Both the position numbers and the translations under genes were made by a program. Of a stretch of 64,000 bases of DNA, positions 54,625 through 63,926 are shown in pieces. The notes below the pieces were generated by a model. That model ran no database searches. It was not told where the DNA came from and saw only the letters and a program-made list of their open reading frames with translations. The DNA is from Hyphomicrobium sp. 12-62-95 (lineage in GTDB: Bacteria; Pseudomonadota; Alphaproteobacteria; Rhizobiales; Hyphomicrobiaceae). Position 1 is the first letter of the stretch; each line of letters begins with the position of its first letter. Location: the NCBI GenBank assembly GCA_002279935.1, contig NCCZ01000001.1, positions 1 through 64,000 on the forward strand, in the 5' to 3' direction.

Positions 54625-56283
54625 GTGTCCGAAGACGCACGCACGATCAGTGACACAGCAAATGCCAGCGCCCCACAGGCCGGGGGCCCTCCCGCGACCG
54701 TGCTGCAGCGGGAGATCGCGCGGCGGCGGACCTTTGCGATCATCTCGCATCCCGACGCCGGTAAGACGACGCTGACGGAAAAGCTTTTGCTGTTCGGGGG
54801 TGCTATTCAGCTGGCCGGTCAGGTGAAGGCGAAAAAGGACAAACAGAACACGCGCTCGGACTGGATGGCGATTGAGCGCGCGCGCGGGATTTCGGTTGTG
54901 ACGTCGGTGATGACGTTCGAATACGGCGACGCGGTTTTGAACCTTCTCGATACGCCGGGTCACGAAGACTTCTCCGATCAGACCTATCGCACGCTGACGG
55001 CGGTCGACAGCGCGATCATGGTCATCGACGCGGCGAAGGGCATCGAGGCGCGGACGCGCAAGCTGTTCGAGATCTGCCGTTTGCGCGATATTCCCATCGT
55101 GACGTTCATCAACAAGCTCGACCGCGAGACGCGTGAGCCGATCGAACTGTTGGACGAGATTGCCAACATCCTGGCGCTCGATACCGCGCCGATGAACTGG
55201 CCGATTGGGCGCGGACGCGAATTCCGCGGGACGTATGACCTCTATAAGCCGCGCATCACACGCCTTGATGATGAAGGTGTGGATGTGCCGGTGTCGGGGC
55301 CAGATGATCCTGTGTTTGCGACCTTGCTCACGGAAGACGGCGCGGTGGAGCGGTGGCGCGATGAGGTTTCGCTGGTGGCGGAGGCCTGCAATAAATTCGA
55401 TCTCGAGGCCTTCCGGCATGGGACGCTGACGCCGGTTTATTTCGGGTCGGCATTGAAGAACTTCGGCGTACGGCATCTGCTGGATGCGTTGGTCTCATTC
55501 GCCCCGCCGCCGCGCAGTTTGCGGGCTGCAACGCGGATGGTGGAGGCCGATGAGCCGCGCATGAGCGGGATCATTTTCAAGATCCAGGCGAACATGGATC
55601 CCAACCATCGCGACCGTATGGCGTTCATGCGGGTGGTGTCGGGCAAGCTCAATCGCGGCATGCGGGTGAAGGTGGTGCGCACGGACAAGACGCTGGCGCT
55701 TTCGGCGCCGCAGTTTTTTTTCGCGCAGGATCGCTCGCTGGCAGAGGAGGCCTTTGCGGGTGACGTGGTCGGTATTCCGAACCGCGGGCTGCTGCGCATT
55801 GGAGATGCACTGACGGAGGGCGAAGACATCACGTTCCTCGGCATTCCAAGTTTTGCGCCGGAGATCTTGCGGCGCGTGCGGCTGGAGGATGCGATCCGGG
55901 CGAAGAAGCTGCGCGAAGCGTTGATGGAGATGGCGGAAGAGGGCGTCGTGCAGGTGTTCAATCCGGTCGATGGTTCGCAGCCCATTGTCGGCGTGATCGG
56001 CGCGTTGCAGCTCGATGTGCTCGAAGACCGCTTGAAGAATGAATACAATCTGCCGGTGGTGTTCGAGAGCTGTCCGTATGAAGTCGTGCGGTGGTTTTCG
56101 TCCGACGACAAAGTGGCGCTGGACGCATTCGCGGCGAAGAACAAGTCGGCGATTGCCACCGATCTCGACGGGGACCGCGTGTTCATGGCGCAGAGCCAGT
56201 TCAGCCTCGGCTGGGCGACGGACAAAAACCCGGCGATCAAGTTTCAGGACATCAAGACCAACGACGGACAGGCGGCGGCTTGA
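54625..56283 (+). CDS. prfC: peptide chain release factor 3
   Basis: GTPase that recycles release factors 1 and 2 from the ribosome. The 552-residue protein has the G1 motif SHPDAGKTTLTE near 42-53, the G3 motif DTPGHEDFS, the NKLD (G4) motif, and the RF3 C-terminal domains ending in QSQFSLGWATDKNP. The GTG start has GAGGCGGGAC upstream. It is followed by a short palindromic repeat and a convergent methyltransferase gene. Confidence 0.97.
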   Translation: MSEDARTISDTANASAPQAGGPPATVLQREIARRRTFAIISHPDAGKTTLTEKLLLFGGAIQLAGQVKAKKDKQNTRSDWMAIERARGISVVTSVMTFEYGDAVLNLLDTPGHEDFSDQTYRTLTAVDSAIMVIDAAKGIEARTRKLFEICRLRDIPIVTFINKLDRETREPIELLDEIANILALDTAPMNWPIGRGREFRGTYDLYKPRITRLDDEGVDVPVSGPDDPVFATLLTEDGAVERWRDEVSLVAEACNKFDLEAFRHGTLTPVYFGSALKNFGVRHLLDALVSFAPPPRSLRAATRMVEADEPRMSGIIFKIQANMDPNHRDRMAFMRVVSGKLNRGMRVKVVRTDKTLALSAPQFFFAQDRSLAEEAFAGDVVGIPNRGLLRIGDALTEGEDITFLGIPSFAPEILRRVRLEDAIRAKKLREALMEMAEEGVVQVFNPVDGSQPIVGVIGALQLDVLEDRLKNEYNLPVVFESCPYEVVRWFSSDDKVALDAFAAKNKSAIATDLDGDRVFMAQSQFSLGWATDKNPAIKFQDIKTNDGQAAA

Positions 56284-56299
56284 CGGGCGGTTGGGGATG

Positions 56300-56333
56300 C
56301 GGTGCCAGGCACCGAACTTGGTGCCTGGCACCG
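56300..56333. repeat. GGTGCCAGGCACC inverted repeat after prfC
   Basis: CGGTGCCAGGCACC (56300-56313) and its exact reverse complement (56320-56333) flank GAACTT, a perfect 14-base-pair stem. The left arm matches the palindrome at 17498-17512 exactly, so this is a dispersed repeat. No U-tract follows, so it is not a classic terminator. Confidence 0.7.
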
Positions 56334-56336
56334 TCG

Positions 56337-57452
56337 TTAGGGCAGGGTGGCGGTACGGTAGAGGGTGATGCGCAGGCCGCCGTGGAGGACGGGTTCGGCG
56401 GTGAGGGAGAAGGGCAAGCCGGTGGTTTGGGCGAGGCTCTCGTCGCTGGTGATGAGGCCCACGCGCCAGCCGGAAAAGCGGGTCATTAGCGTGTGGCCGA
56501 GTGCGCGATAGAGCGGGCGCAGTTTGTTGATGTCGCCGAGCCGATCGCCGTAGGGCGGGTTGACGATAACGAGGCCGGGCAGGCCATCGGGCGGCGTCAG
56601 ATCTTCGATTGTGATTTCGGAAAAATCTGTGACGCTCGAGACGCCGGCGCGTTCGGCGTTGGCGCGGCTCATGCGGATGGCGCCGGGGTCGCAGTCGCGG
56701 CCGTAGAAGCGCGCGGTGGGCGGCGGGAGGGGCGATGCGATGCGCATTGCGTTCCAGGCTTCCGCGTCGAAGGTCGCAAGTTTTTCGAAGGCGAAGGCGC
56801 GCGAGCGGCCGGGTTTGAGGCCGCATGCGATTTCGGCGGCTTCGATGACGAAGGTGCCGGAGCCGCACATGGGATCGAGGACGGGTTCGGTGCCGGTGTA
56901 GCCGCACTGGCGAAGAAAGAGCGCGGCCATGGTTTCGCGCATCGGCGCTTTGGCGACGGCTTCCTTGTGGCCGCGCTTGTGGAGGGTCTCGCCTGAGGTA
57001 TCGACGGCAATGGTGCAGAGATCGTTTTCGATGCGGGCTTTGATGACGACTTCGGCATCGTCGGTGATGGGGGCGCCGAGTTCTTCGGAAATAGCGCGGG
57101 CGATGCGTTCGGCGGCGGCGCCCGAGTGATAGATGCGGGAGGACTTGCACGCGGCTTCGACGCGGACGGGCACGTCGCTGCGCAGCACGTTGGCCCACGG
57201 CACTTGGCGGGCGCGGGTGTCGAGCTTGGCTAGGTGGACGACGCGGAATTCATCGATGCGGGCGAGGATGCGGCTCGGTCCGCGCAGTTCGAGATTGGCG
57301 CGCCAGACATCGGGCCAGCCGCCTTTGAGCAGCACACCGCCGGGGACCGTCTTGGCCTTTTTGTAACCCGCCGCGCGGGCTTCAGCGCAGAGCGGGCCTT
57401 CGAGGCCGGGAACGGCTGCGAGGAAGATTTCGAAGTTCTGATCAGCCGGCAT
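56337..57452 (-). CDS. RlmL/RsmD-like RNA methyltransferase
   Basis: A 371-residue AdoMet-dependent enzyme with an N-terminal THUMP-like domain (about 10-160) and a UPF0020 methyltransferase domain. The AdoMet loop is LDPMCGSGTFVIEAA near 208 and the catalytic motif IVNPPYGDR near 300. It is most like the N-terminal half of RlmKL (23S rRNA m2G). The exact target cannot be read from sequence. ATG 57452 begins MPADQNFEIF. Confidence 0.9.
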   Translation of the reverse strand: MPADQNFEIFLAAVPGLEGPLCAEARAAGYKKAKTVPGGVLLKGGWPDVWRANLELRGPSRILARIDEFRVVHLAKLDTRARQVPWANVLRSDVPVRVEAACKSSRIYHSGAAAERIARAISEELGAPITDDAEVVIKARIENDLCTIAVDTSGETLHKRGHKEAVAKAPMRETMAALFLRQCGYTGTEPVLDPMCGSGTFVIEAAEIACGLKPGRSRAFAFEKLATFDAEAWNAMRIASPLPPPTARFYGRDCDPGAIRMSRANAERAGVSSVTDFSEITIEDLTPPDGLPGLVIVNPPYGDRLGDINKLRPLYRALGHTLMTRFSGWRVGLITSDESLAQTTGLPFSLTAEPVLHGGLRITLYRTATLP

Positions 57453-57496
57453 CAAACGGCTTCGGCGATGCGGCGCAGTTTGCGGGGCCGCTCTGG

Positions 57497-57519
57497 ATGG
57501 CCGGGTCACGCCCGGCCAT
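57497..57519. repeat. palindromic hairpin between methyltransferase and bamB
   Basis: ATGGCCGGG / CCCGGCCAT pair perfectly around TCACG. It resembles the GATGGCCGGG...CCCGGCCATGACG elements repeated through Hyphomicrobiales genomes. It sits just beyond the stop of bamB and could also cap that transcript. Confidence 0.5.
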
Positions 57520-57569
57520 GACGTTGGTGGGGAGGTTCAGGCGGAGCACGTCAGGCGCGGGAGCGTTGC

Positions 57570-58979
57570 TCACTGGAGGGCGATGAGCTTGGCGTCGTTG
57601 TTGAGGAGGTACATGCGGCCACCGGCGACGATGGGGGCGATGTAGGAGCCGCTGCCGATTTCCTGCTGACCAAGGACGCGGCCGGTGACGGGATCGACGG
57701 CGGCGAGCAATCCCTTCGACGAGACGGACCAGAGTTGATTGCCGGCGAGGACGGGGCCGGACCATGCGCCACTCGTCGGCAGCTTTGTGGTCCACTGGAT
57801 TTTGCCGTCGCGCTTGGAGATGGCCATGATCTGCGCACGCGTATCGACGATGAAGACGCTGTCGCCGGCGACCCAGGGTGTCTGCGTGCCGGGCGCGTTG
57901 AGCGTCCAGAGGCGTTCGCCGGTCTTGGCGTTGGTGGCGGTCATGCGGCCGGCGTGGCCGATGGCATAGACGATGCCGTTCTCGATGGCCGGACGGGCGG
58001 CGTCGGTCATGGAGGCGAATTGGCTTTCCGAGCGCGTGCGCGTCAGGCTTTCAGACCAGACCGGGCTGCCGTCCATGATCTTGAGGCCGATAACGTCGCC
58101 TGAGGGATAGGGCACGGCGACGACTTCGCCATCGATGGCTGGGCTGGCGTTCAGCGAGAGCGAGGCTTGGCTTGGCAGGCCACGCGCGGACCAGAGTTCG
58201 GCGCCATCAATGGCGGAAAGGCAATAGAAGCGGCCTTCGGTGGTGAGCACGAAGACGCGGTCGGCGACGGCTGTGGGTGAGGAGCGCACGGGGGCGCCGA
58301 GGTTCTTTTCCCAGAGGCGTTTGCCGGTGGCGGGATCAAGCGCGATGACGGCGCCGAAACCGGTGGCGCCGTAGAGGCGGCCATTGTCGATGGCGAGACC
58401 GCCGCCGTAGCCGCCGCCATCGCCACCGCCGCCGAGCGAGAAGAGGCTGCCCGTGGTGAGGCTCGAGAAGCCGCCGGCTTGTGCGGTGGGGCCGGGTGTG
58501 GGCTTCAGACTCTGCGACCAAACCTGCGATCCGCCGGACGTGGAGAACGCCGTCGCCGTGCCTTCGGCGTCGAGCGTGAAGACGCGGCCACCGGAGACGA
58601 TGGGGCTGCCGATGATGCGTCCGCTGCCGCTCGATCCATAGCCGGCACTGGCGCGCCAGACTTCGCGCGGGCTGGCGGAGAGTGCGAGATTGCCCAGAAC
58701 GTGGGAGGCGTTGCCGCCGGGCTGCGTCCACTCTTCGTTGGCGACGGGCGCGGGAATGACGATGGGTGTGGAAGCGTCGGCGAGTTCGCCGGGGACCTTT
58801 TCGTTGGCGGGAAGAACGGCGATGCGGCGGCCGGGAAGCGGCGCCTGCTTTTCTTTGAACGGGTTCAGCTTGCCGACGTCGGGCAGGCTGGGAAGGCTGT
58901 CGGATGAGCAGCCGGCCAGCGCACAGGCGCTCAGCCCGATGAGGGCAAGCGCGCGGGGCACGGGGCGGAAGCGAGGCAT
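57570..58979 (-). CDS. bamB: outer membrane assembly lipoprotein BamB-like
   Basis: A 469-residue PQQ-repeat beta-propeller lipoprotein of the BAM complex, which inserts outer-membrane barrels. The lipobox CALAGC places the lipidated Cys at residue 24; after a Pro-rich linker come several blades with VFVLTTEGRFYCLSAIDG-, GKRLWEKNLGAP- and VYAIGHAGRMTATNAKTGERLW-type repeats. ATG 58979 has AAGGAGA six bases upstream. It follows the YfgM-like gene by 11 bases, the E. coli order yfgM-bamB. Confidence 0.93.
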   Translation of the reverse strand: MPRFRPVPRALALIGLSACALAGCSSDSLPSLPDVGKLNPFKEKQAPLPGRRIAVLPANEKVPGELADASTPIVIPAPVANEEWTQPGGNASHVLGNLALSASPREVWRASAGYGSSGSGRIIGSPIVSGGRVFTLDAEGTATAFSTSGGSQVWSQSLKPTPGPTAQAGGFSSLTTGSLFSLGGGGDGGGYGGGLAIDNGRLYGATGFGAVIALDPATGKRLWEKNLGAPVRSSPTAVADRVFVLTTEGRFYCLSAIDGAELWSARGLPSQASLSLNASPAIDGEVVAVPYPSGDVIGLKIMDGSPVWSESLTRTRSESQFASMTDAARPAIENGIVYAIGHAGRMTATNAKTGERLWTLNAPGTQTPWVAGDSVFIVDTRAQIMAISKRDGKIQWTTKLPTSGAWSGPVLAGNQLWSVSSKGLLAAVDPVTGRVLGQQEIGSGSYIAPIVAGGRMYLLNNDAKLIALQ

Positions 58980-58989
58980 CCTGTTCTCC

Positions 58990-59760
58990 TTACTGGCCCC
59001 CTGCCGCCGGTTTTCCGGCATCGGAGGGTGTCGTCTCCTTGGCAGGCGTTTGCGGCGCTGCCGGGGCAGGTGCGGCGGGTGCCGCGGGGGTCTTGCCCGT
59101 TTCCGCGGCGGCAATGGAGCTGAGGATCAACTGGATCCGGTCCATCGTCGCACGCGGCGTTTCCTGGTCGGCCAGCAACGGCGTCAGCTGCGCACGCGCT
59201 TCGTCAAACTTGCCTGCTTTGAAGGCTGCGGTGCCGAGCAGTTCGAGCGCCTGGAACCGCCACGCCGTCGTTCCCTCTGCCACCGGCTTGAGCCGATTCT
59301 GCAGCTCGGTAAAGTCGGCCTCACCAAGGCGCAGTGAGGCGGCTTGGAGGAGGGCAAAGGTCTTAATGTCGGCATCGGCTGATGGGCTTGTGGCGAGGGC
59401 TTCGAAGACGGCGAGGGCGTCCTTGGGACGGTTAGCCTTCAAGTGGATACCGGCCAGCTGGAGCTGGGCGAGAGACGCGTAACCGGCGTGTCCGCTTGAG
59501 ATAATCTCGGTTAGGGCTTTTTGAGCGTCGTCGGTTTTCGACTGCTCGACGAGCTTGACGGCTTCCTCGTAGCGGGCGCCATTTTCGGCGGCGATGCTCT
59601 TCTTGCGCTGGTCGTAGAACTGGTAGCCGCCGACTGCGAGGACGATCGCACCGGCGGCAATTAGGATGTAGGTGCCGTATTGTTCCCACAGCTTTTCGAA
59701 TTTTTCGCGCCGCAGTTCCTCGTCAATTTCGCGGGCCAGCGAGTCGTTCTTGTCGACCAT
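58990..59760 (-). CDS. YfgM-like tetratricopeptide membrane protein
   Basis: A 256-residue protein with a short cytoplasmic N-terminus, one membrane helix (about 29-48, YILIAAGAIVLAVGGYQFY) and a periplasmic TPR domain (about 55-210), then an Ala/Pro-rich tail. The architecture is that of YfgM (ancillary SecYEG translocon subunit), supported by position directly before bamB. Start at 59760 (MVDKNDSLAREI) fits family length. Confidence 0.88.
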   Translation of the reverse strand: MVDKNDSLAREIDEELRREKFEKLWEQYGTYILIAAGAIVLAVGGYQFYDQRKKSIAAENGARYEEAVKLVEQSKTDDAQKALTEIISSGHAGYASLAQLQLAGIHLKANRPKDALAVFEALATSPSADADIKTFALLQAASLRLGEADFTELQNRLKPVAEGTTAWRFQALELLGTAAFKAGKFDEARAQLTPLLADQETPRATMDRIQLILSSIAAAETGKTPAAPAAPAPAAPQTPAKETTPSDAGKPAAGGQ

Positions 59761-59899
59761 GGGGGCGTTTATCCTTGGGATCAGCTTTTGTTCCGCGCGC
59801 ATTGATAGTGGCAAGTCGCGGCCGTGCAACCCATTTTCGGCGCGGGATCGGGCGCGGGCCGCCCGGCGGCTAGGGGTGTGCGCCCTAACGCATTCAAAT

Positions 59900-60760
59900 C
59901 TAGGACGATTTGGGCTTTTTGACGGGTTTGGCGGGGGTGGGATCGTCTTTCATGGTGTAGGTGTGGGCGGCTTCGGGGAAGCGGCGGGCGCGCACCTCTT
60001 CCGCGTAGGACTGGATGGCGCCTTCGATCACCGCGCCGACGCGGCCGAACTCCTTGACGAATTTGGGCACGCGCGGGCTGAGCCCCAGCATGTCTTCCAT
60101 GACCAGGATCTGGCCGTCGCAGGCGGCAGAGGCGCCGATGCCGATGGTGGGGATGGGAATGGCGGCGGTGATGCGTTTGGCGAGGGGTTCGGCGATCGCT
60201 TCCAGGACGACGGCGAAGGCACCGGCCTCAGAGACGACGCGGGCATCCTCCTCGAGGGCGGCCCACTCCTCTTGTGTGCGGCCCTGGGTTTTCCAGCCAC
60301 CCAGCACGTTGATCGACTGCGGAGTGAGGCCGATGTGGGCCATGACGGGGATGCCGCGATCGACGAGGAAGTGGATGGTTTCGGCCATGCGGCGGCCGCC
60401 TTCGAGTTTGATGGCGCCGCAGTCGGTTTCCTTCATGACGCGGGCGGCATTGCGGAAGGCGACAGAAGGGCTTTCCTCATAGGTGCCAAAGGGCATGTCG
60501 ATGACAACCAGCGCGCGCCGCGCGCCGCGCACGACGGCTTTGCCGTGCATGATCATCAGATCGAGGGGGACTGGGACCGTGGTCTCGTAACCGTGCATGA
60601 CCATGCCCAGACTGTCGCCGACGAGCAGAAAATCGCAGTGCTTGTCGGCGATTGCGGCTGTGTGGGCGTGGTAGGAGGTCAACGCTACGATGGGCCGCTC
60701 GCCTTTCAAGGCGGCGATGTCGGGGGCCATCAATCGGGGTGAAGGTTTCTGTACGGACAT
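59900..60760 (-). CDS. panB: 3-methyl-2-oxobutanoate hydroxymethyltransferase
   Basis: First enzyme of pantothenate synthesis, making ketopantoate. The 286-residue protein has the [13 protein letters not shown] opening, the [15 protein letters not shown] metal/substrate site (near residues 44-58) and the [21 protein letters not shown] block with the catalytic region. ATG 60760 begins [10 protein letters not shown]. panC is not nearby. Its downstream end is 139 bases from the YfgM-like gene. Confidence 0.96.
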   Translation of the reverse strand: MSVQKPSPRLMAPDIAALKGERPIVALTSYHAHTAAIADKHCDFLLVGDSLGMVMHGYETTVPVPLDLMIMHGKAVVRGARRALVVIDMPFGTYEESPSVAFRNAARVMKETDCGAIKLEGGRRMAETIHFLVDRGIPVMAHIGLTPQSINVLGGWKTQGRTQEEWAALEEDARVVSEAGAFAVVLEAIAEPLAKRITAAIPIPTIGIGASAACDGQILVMEDMLGLSPRVPKFVKEFGRVGAVIEGAIQSYAEEVRARRFPEAAHTYTMKDDPTPAKPVKKPKSS

Positions 60761-61045
60761 TGAGGATACCGGCCGGATGTGCGGAGGGACTGCGCTGAGG
60801 AGCGTCGGCAGCATGCCGGCGGATCGGCAGATTACGGACTTTGGACGGGTATTTCCAGGTCGATCATTGGCTTAGGTGAAGCGGGCCGAGGGACCTCAGC
60901 CGGTGTCCGATATGTTCCGCAGGCGTGGATACAGAGCAACATATGACAGATCTTTGTCGTGAATTGGGGGTGCGACGTTGCGGATAGGAACACTGCTCTG
61001 CTAACCAGACAGTGACTTTCCGCGACTATTTCTAGCGGAGGGTGC

Positions 61046-62857
61046 GTGTTTCAAGGGGTGGATGGGGTGAAGATGTCTAGCGTTCCCCGAGTTGGTCCGT
61101 TTGGCGTGACCGTGAATGGGCCCAGCCGTTTGGCGATGGCCCTTGGTGGTTTGGTGTCGGCTTTTGCGATCACCACCGCGGCGCCCGCGCAGGCGCAGTT
61201 TTTCTTTGATTACGGCAGCTACAACCGGCCGTACACCGTTAAGAAGCCGAAGGTCAAAAAGGCCAGACCGGCTGAGGCGACCTACGATCACGGCGGCATC
61301 GAGCGCGGTAACACGACCAAAGAGGTCGTGGCCGACCGCAAGGCCGATGGTCCGCTCGTCATCACCGTGTCGCTGCGCCGGCAGCGCGTGTCGGTCTGGG
61401 ACCGCAACGGCTTGATGATGGAAGCGCCGATTTCATCGGGCAAGCTGGGCACGCCGACGCCGACGGGTATCTTCTCGGTCTTGCAGAAGAACCGCGTGCA
61501 CTTTTCGAATCTCTACGACAGCGCGCCGATGCCGAACATGCAGCGGATCACGTGGTCGGGCGTTGCATTGCATGCGGGCGCATTGCCGGGCTATCCCGCG
61601 TCGCACGGTTGCATCCGGTTGCCGCATGGATTCTCCAAGCGCCTTTTTGAAGTGACGCAAATGGGAACACGCGTGATCGTGGCTTACGATCCGGTGCGTC
61701 CGGAATCGATTGAGCACGAGCAACTGTTTGCGGCGTATCCCGATGGCGTTCCGTCGATGCATGCGCTCATGCCCGGTGAAACGCGCGTGGCCGATGCGTC
61801 GGACTCGCCGCGGCTCGGGCCCCCGCGGGAAGTTGGCAGCGTGCTCGGTGTTTCGGCGGCATTGGCGAGCGAGACGCCGCCCGGGTACGACGCCATGATT
61901 AATCTGCGGGCGCAGCGCAAAGCGGAGATGGAGAAGCTGGCGGCCGCGGTGGCGGATGCGCAGGCGGAGAAGGCAGCGACGGTTACGGCTGCCAAGGGTG
62001 TCATGGCCTCTCTCGATGGGCGGAAAGTTGCCGTGCGCGACGCGCGTGTGGAGGTGAACCGGTTGGCCAGTGCGTTGCGCACGGCTGAACAGGCTGCACG
62101 CGCGGCCAACCAGAAGCTTGCGAAATTCTCGCAAGGTCTCGTGCGCAAGACGGGATTTACGCCTGAGGATGTCGCGCGCGCTGCGGCAGACGAGGATCGT
62201 CTGGAAACGGCTGCCCTCGATATGGCCGATGCGGCGGAAGCTGCGAAGGTGGCGCATGCCAATGGCGTTGCGGCTCTCACCAAGGCGGAAGCGGCGCTGA
62301 TCGAAGCCGATAAGGCGCGGTCGGAGGCGGTCGAAAAAGTCTCGGCAGCGAACGTCAAACTCAATCAGGCGGTCGAGGCGGATGCGGCTGCCAAGCGCCG
62401 CGAAGCCAAGCGGAAGCAGCCGGTACACGTGTTCGTCAGCCGCAAGACGCAGACGCTCTATGTGCGCCAGGGCTATGAGCCGATCCTGGAAACGCCGGTG
62501 ACGATTGAGAAGCCGGACCAACTCATTGGTACGCATGTGTTCACGGCGATGGCTGTTGATCCAGCCAAAGTCGATGTGACGTGGTCGGTGGCGTCGATCC
62601 CGACACAGACCGCTCCGGTCAAGTATAGCGGATCGAAGACGGAGCGGATGCAAGCGGCAGCGGAGGCCGAGCGTGCAGCGGCGGAATTGCGCCAGTCGCA
62701 AACGGCGCAGGCGGCACTCGCCCGGATCAAAGTGCCCGACGATGTGCGGCTGCAGATCGAGGATGTGATGAAGCCGGGTTCGTCGCTGATTATTTCGGAC
62801 AACGGTCTCAGCAATGAGACTGGCAAGTTCACTGATTTTATCGTGCCTGTGCGCTGA
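61046..62857 (+). CDS. L,D-transpeptidase family protein with coiled coil and second YkuD-like domain
   Basis: About 603 residues with a signal peptide ending near AQAQ-FF. The first domain (about 105-220) is a YkuD L,D-transpeptidase with the HGCIRLP motif, catalytic Cys near 189. A long Ala-rich coiled coil (about 290-465) follows, then a second domain (about 470-530) with similar VHVFVSRKTQTLYVRQ...ETPVTIEKP strands but no HGC motif, so it is probably inactive. Such enzymes cross-link peptidoglycan or attach proteins. GGAGGG precedes GTG 61046; ATG 61073 is another start. Confidence 0.9.
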   Translation: MFQGVDGVKMSSVPRVGPFGVTVNGPSRLAMALGGLVSAFAITTAAPAQAQFFFDYGSYNRPYTVKKPKVKKARPAEATYDHGGIERGNTTKEVVADRKADGPLVITVSLRRQRVSVWDRNGLMMEAPISSGKLGTPTPTGIFSVLQKNRVHFSNLYDSAPMPNMQRITWSGVALHAGALPGYPASHGCIRLPHGFSKRLFEVTQMGTRVIVAYDPVRPESIEHEQLFAAYPDGVPSMHALMPGETRVADASDSPRLGPPREVGSVLGVSAALASETPPGYDAMINLRAQRKAEMEKLAAAVADAQAEKAATVTAAKGVMASLDGRKVAVRDARVEVNRLASALRTAEQAARAANQKLAKFSQGLVRKTGFTPEDVARAAADEDRLETAALDMADAAEAAKVAHANGVAALTKAEAALIEADKARSEAVEKVSAANVKLNQAVEADAAAKRREAKRKQPVHVFVSRKTQTLYVRQGYEPILETPVTIEKPDQLIGTHVFTAMAVDPAKVDVTWSVASIPTQTAPVKYSGSKTERMQAAAEAERAAAELRQSQTAQAALARIKVPDDVRLQIEDVMKPGSSLIISDNGLSNETGKFTDFIVPVR

Positions 62858-62882
62858 TCGACTGATCTGGCGTTGATTGCAA

Positions 62883-62911
62883 AAAAGGCCGCCTGTCGCA
62901 GGCGGCCTTTT
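62883..62911. terminator. two-way terminator between L,D-transpeptidase and NnrU genes
   Basis: AAAAGGCCGCCTG / CAGGCGGCCTTTT pair perfectly (13 base pairs) around TCG, with A- and T-runs on the two sides, between two convergent genes. Confidence 0.85.
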
Positions 62912-62937
62912 CATTTTGGCGGTTGGATGATCGGCGA

Positions 62938-63522
62938 TCAGGCCGGCAGCAGGGGCACGCCGATTAGCCAGGCGTGGCCGGCTTTGAGCATGAAAGCGTA
63001 GAGGCCAACGCCAATGACAAGAACCGTGAGATCGCCGGCGAGGCCGCCTCGCTTCGCGCCCAAGGGCCCGAGCGCGCCGCGCTTCTTGACCGAGATGCGA
63101 TCGTAAACGGCATAAGCGAGGAACGAGCCGAAGAGCAGGATCGAGCCGAGATCCCAGTTCACCAGAAGATGAGCCAGGGCCCAGATCTTTATGGCGACCA
63201 GCATGGGGTGCTTGAGGGCTGAGCGGATGCGCGAGGGGACGTAGGCGGCGACCAGCGCGATCATGGCCGGAAGCATCAGGAGCCAGGATACGTGTTTGAG
63301 CCACGAGGGTGGGTCGCCGAAAAAGACGTTCTTGCCCGGGTTCACCTGAAGCTTGTGATAGCCGTAGATGATCAGCACCAGTCCGGCGAAGGAGAGAACG
63401 GCGAAGATCGCTTTGTAGGCGTTGGCGCCGAACCGTTCGACGAGGCCGTTGCGCAAGTCCGGGGAGGTCGGGACCAGATGGATGCCTAGAAAAAGTACCA
63501 GTCCAACGGCGAGGAGCAGCAT
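62938..63522 (-). CDS. NnrU-family membrane protein
   Basis: A 194-residue protein with about six membrane helices. The LFLGIHLVPTSPDLRNGL opening, the IYGYHKLQVNP segment and the LKHPMLVAIKIWALAHLLVNWDLGS helix pair match the NnrU family, linked to nitric oxide or denitrification metabolism and to ZETA-carotene isomerase-like proteins; function is unproven. ATG 63522 begins MLLLAVGLVL. It is convergent with the L,D-transpeptidase gene. Confidence 0.88.
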   Translation of the reverse strand: MLLLAVGLVLFLGIHLVPTSPDLRNGLVERFGANAYKAIFAVLSFAGLVLIIYGYHKLQVNPGKNVFFGDPPSWLKHVSWLLMLPAMIALVAAYVPSRIRSALKHPMLVAIKIWALAHLLVNWDLGSILLFGSFLAYAVYDRISVKKRGALGPLGAKRGGLAGDLTVLVIGVGLYAFMLKAGHAWLIGVPLLPA

Positions 63523-63926
63523 GTGTTTTTCGTCCCTTGGTGGAGGTTTGCGATGCACGGAACTTGGTCCGGACTGCTTCTAGCGCGAAAATCCGATCCA
63601 CGCGAAGACTTGCACGGCGGGGATTTGCGCAGCGGGGAGTGGGGCTGACCGCCCGTGAACGGTCTTGTCCGCGACAGAAAGTCCACATATGATATAAGAC
63701 GTGGGCGGAGCGAGGGTGCTGCCTGTGTGTGTGTGAACCTTTGATGGCCGGCAGCGGCGGTCAACCGGAGGTTTGAGTACCGTGCGTACGTGGACTTAAC
63801 GGACAGCAAGTCCGGCGGTCCCGGTCGGGAGGACCACGTGTAGCCGCTTTTTCAGCGGTGCACTGTCATGCCGCTCGATTCCGTTACGGATCACTCGAGC
63901 CACGGCGCTTTGTCAGGAAACGCCGA
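63523..63926 (+). promoter_or_regulatory. structured leader before a possible gene at the right edge
   Basis: From about 63760 the plus strand can form several hairpins in a row: ACGTGG/CCACGT enclosing inner stems, GGTCC/GGACC, CCGCT/AGCGG around TTTTC (near 63845), and TCGA/TCGA-type arms near 63870-63895. The block ends at an ORF start (63927) with AGGAAA six bases upstream. It looks like a folded 5' leader of an unknown type. No riboswitch family was recognised. Confidence 0.4.

Noticed and set aside
55495..57198. A long minus-strand open frame across prfC and the methyltransferase gene
   Set aside because: Low-complexity Arg-rich translation over a real gene and across the dispersed repeat.
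61433..63688. A 751-codon minus-strand open frame opposite the L,D-transpeptidase
   Set aside because: Arg/His-rich and antisense to a protein with a clear catalytic motif.
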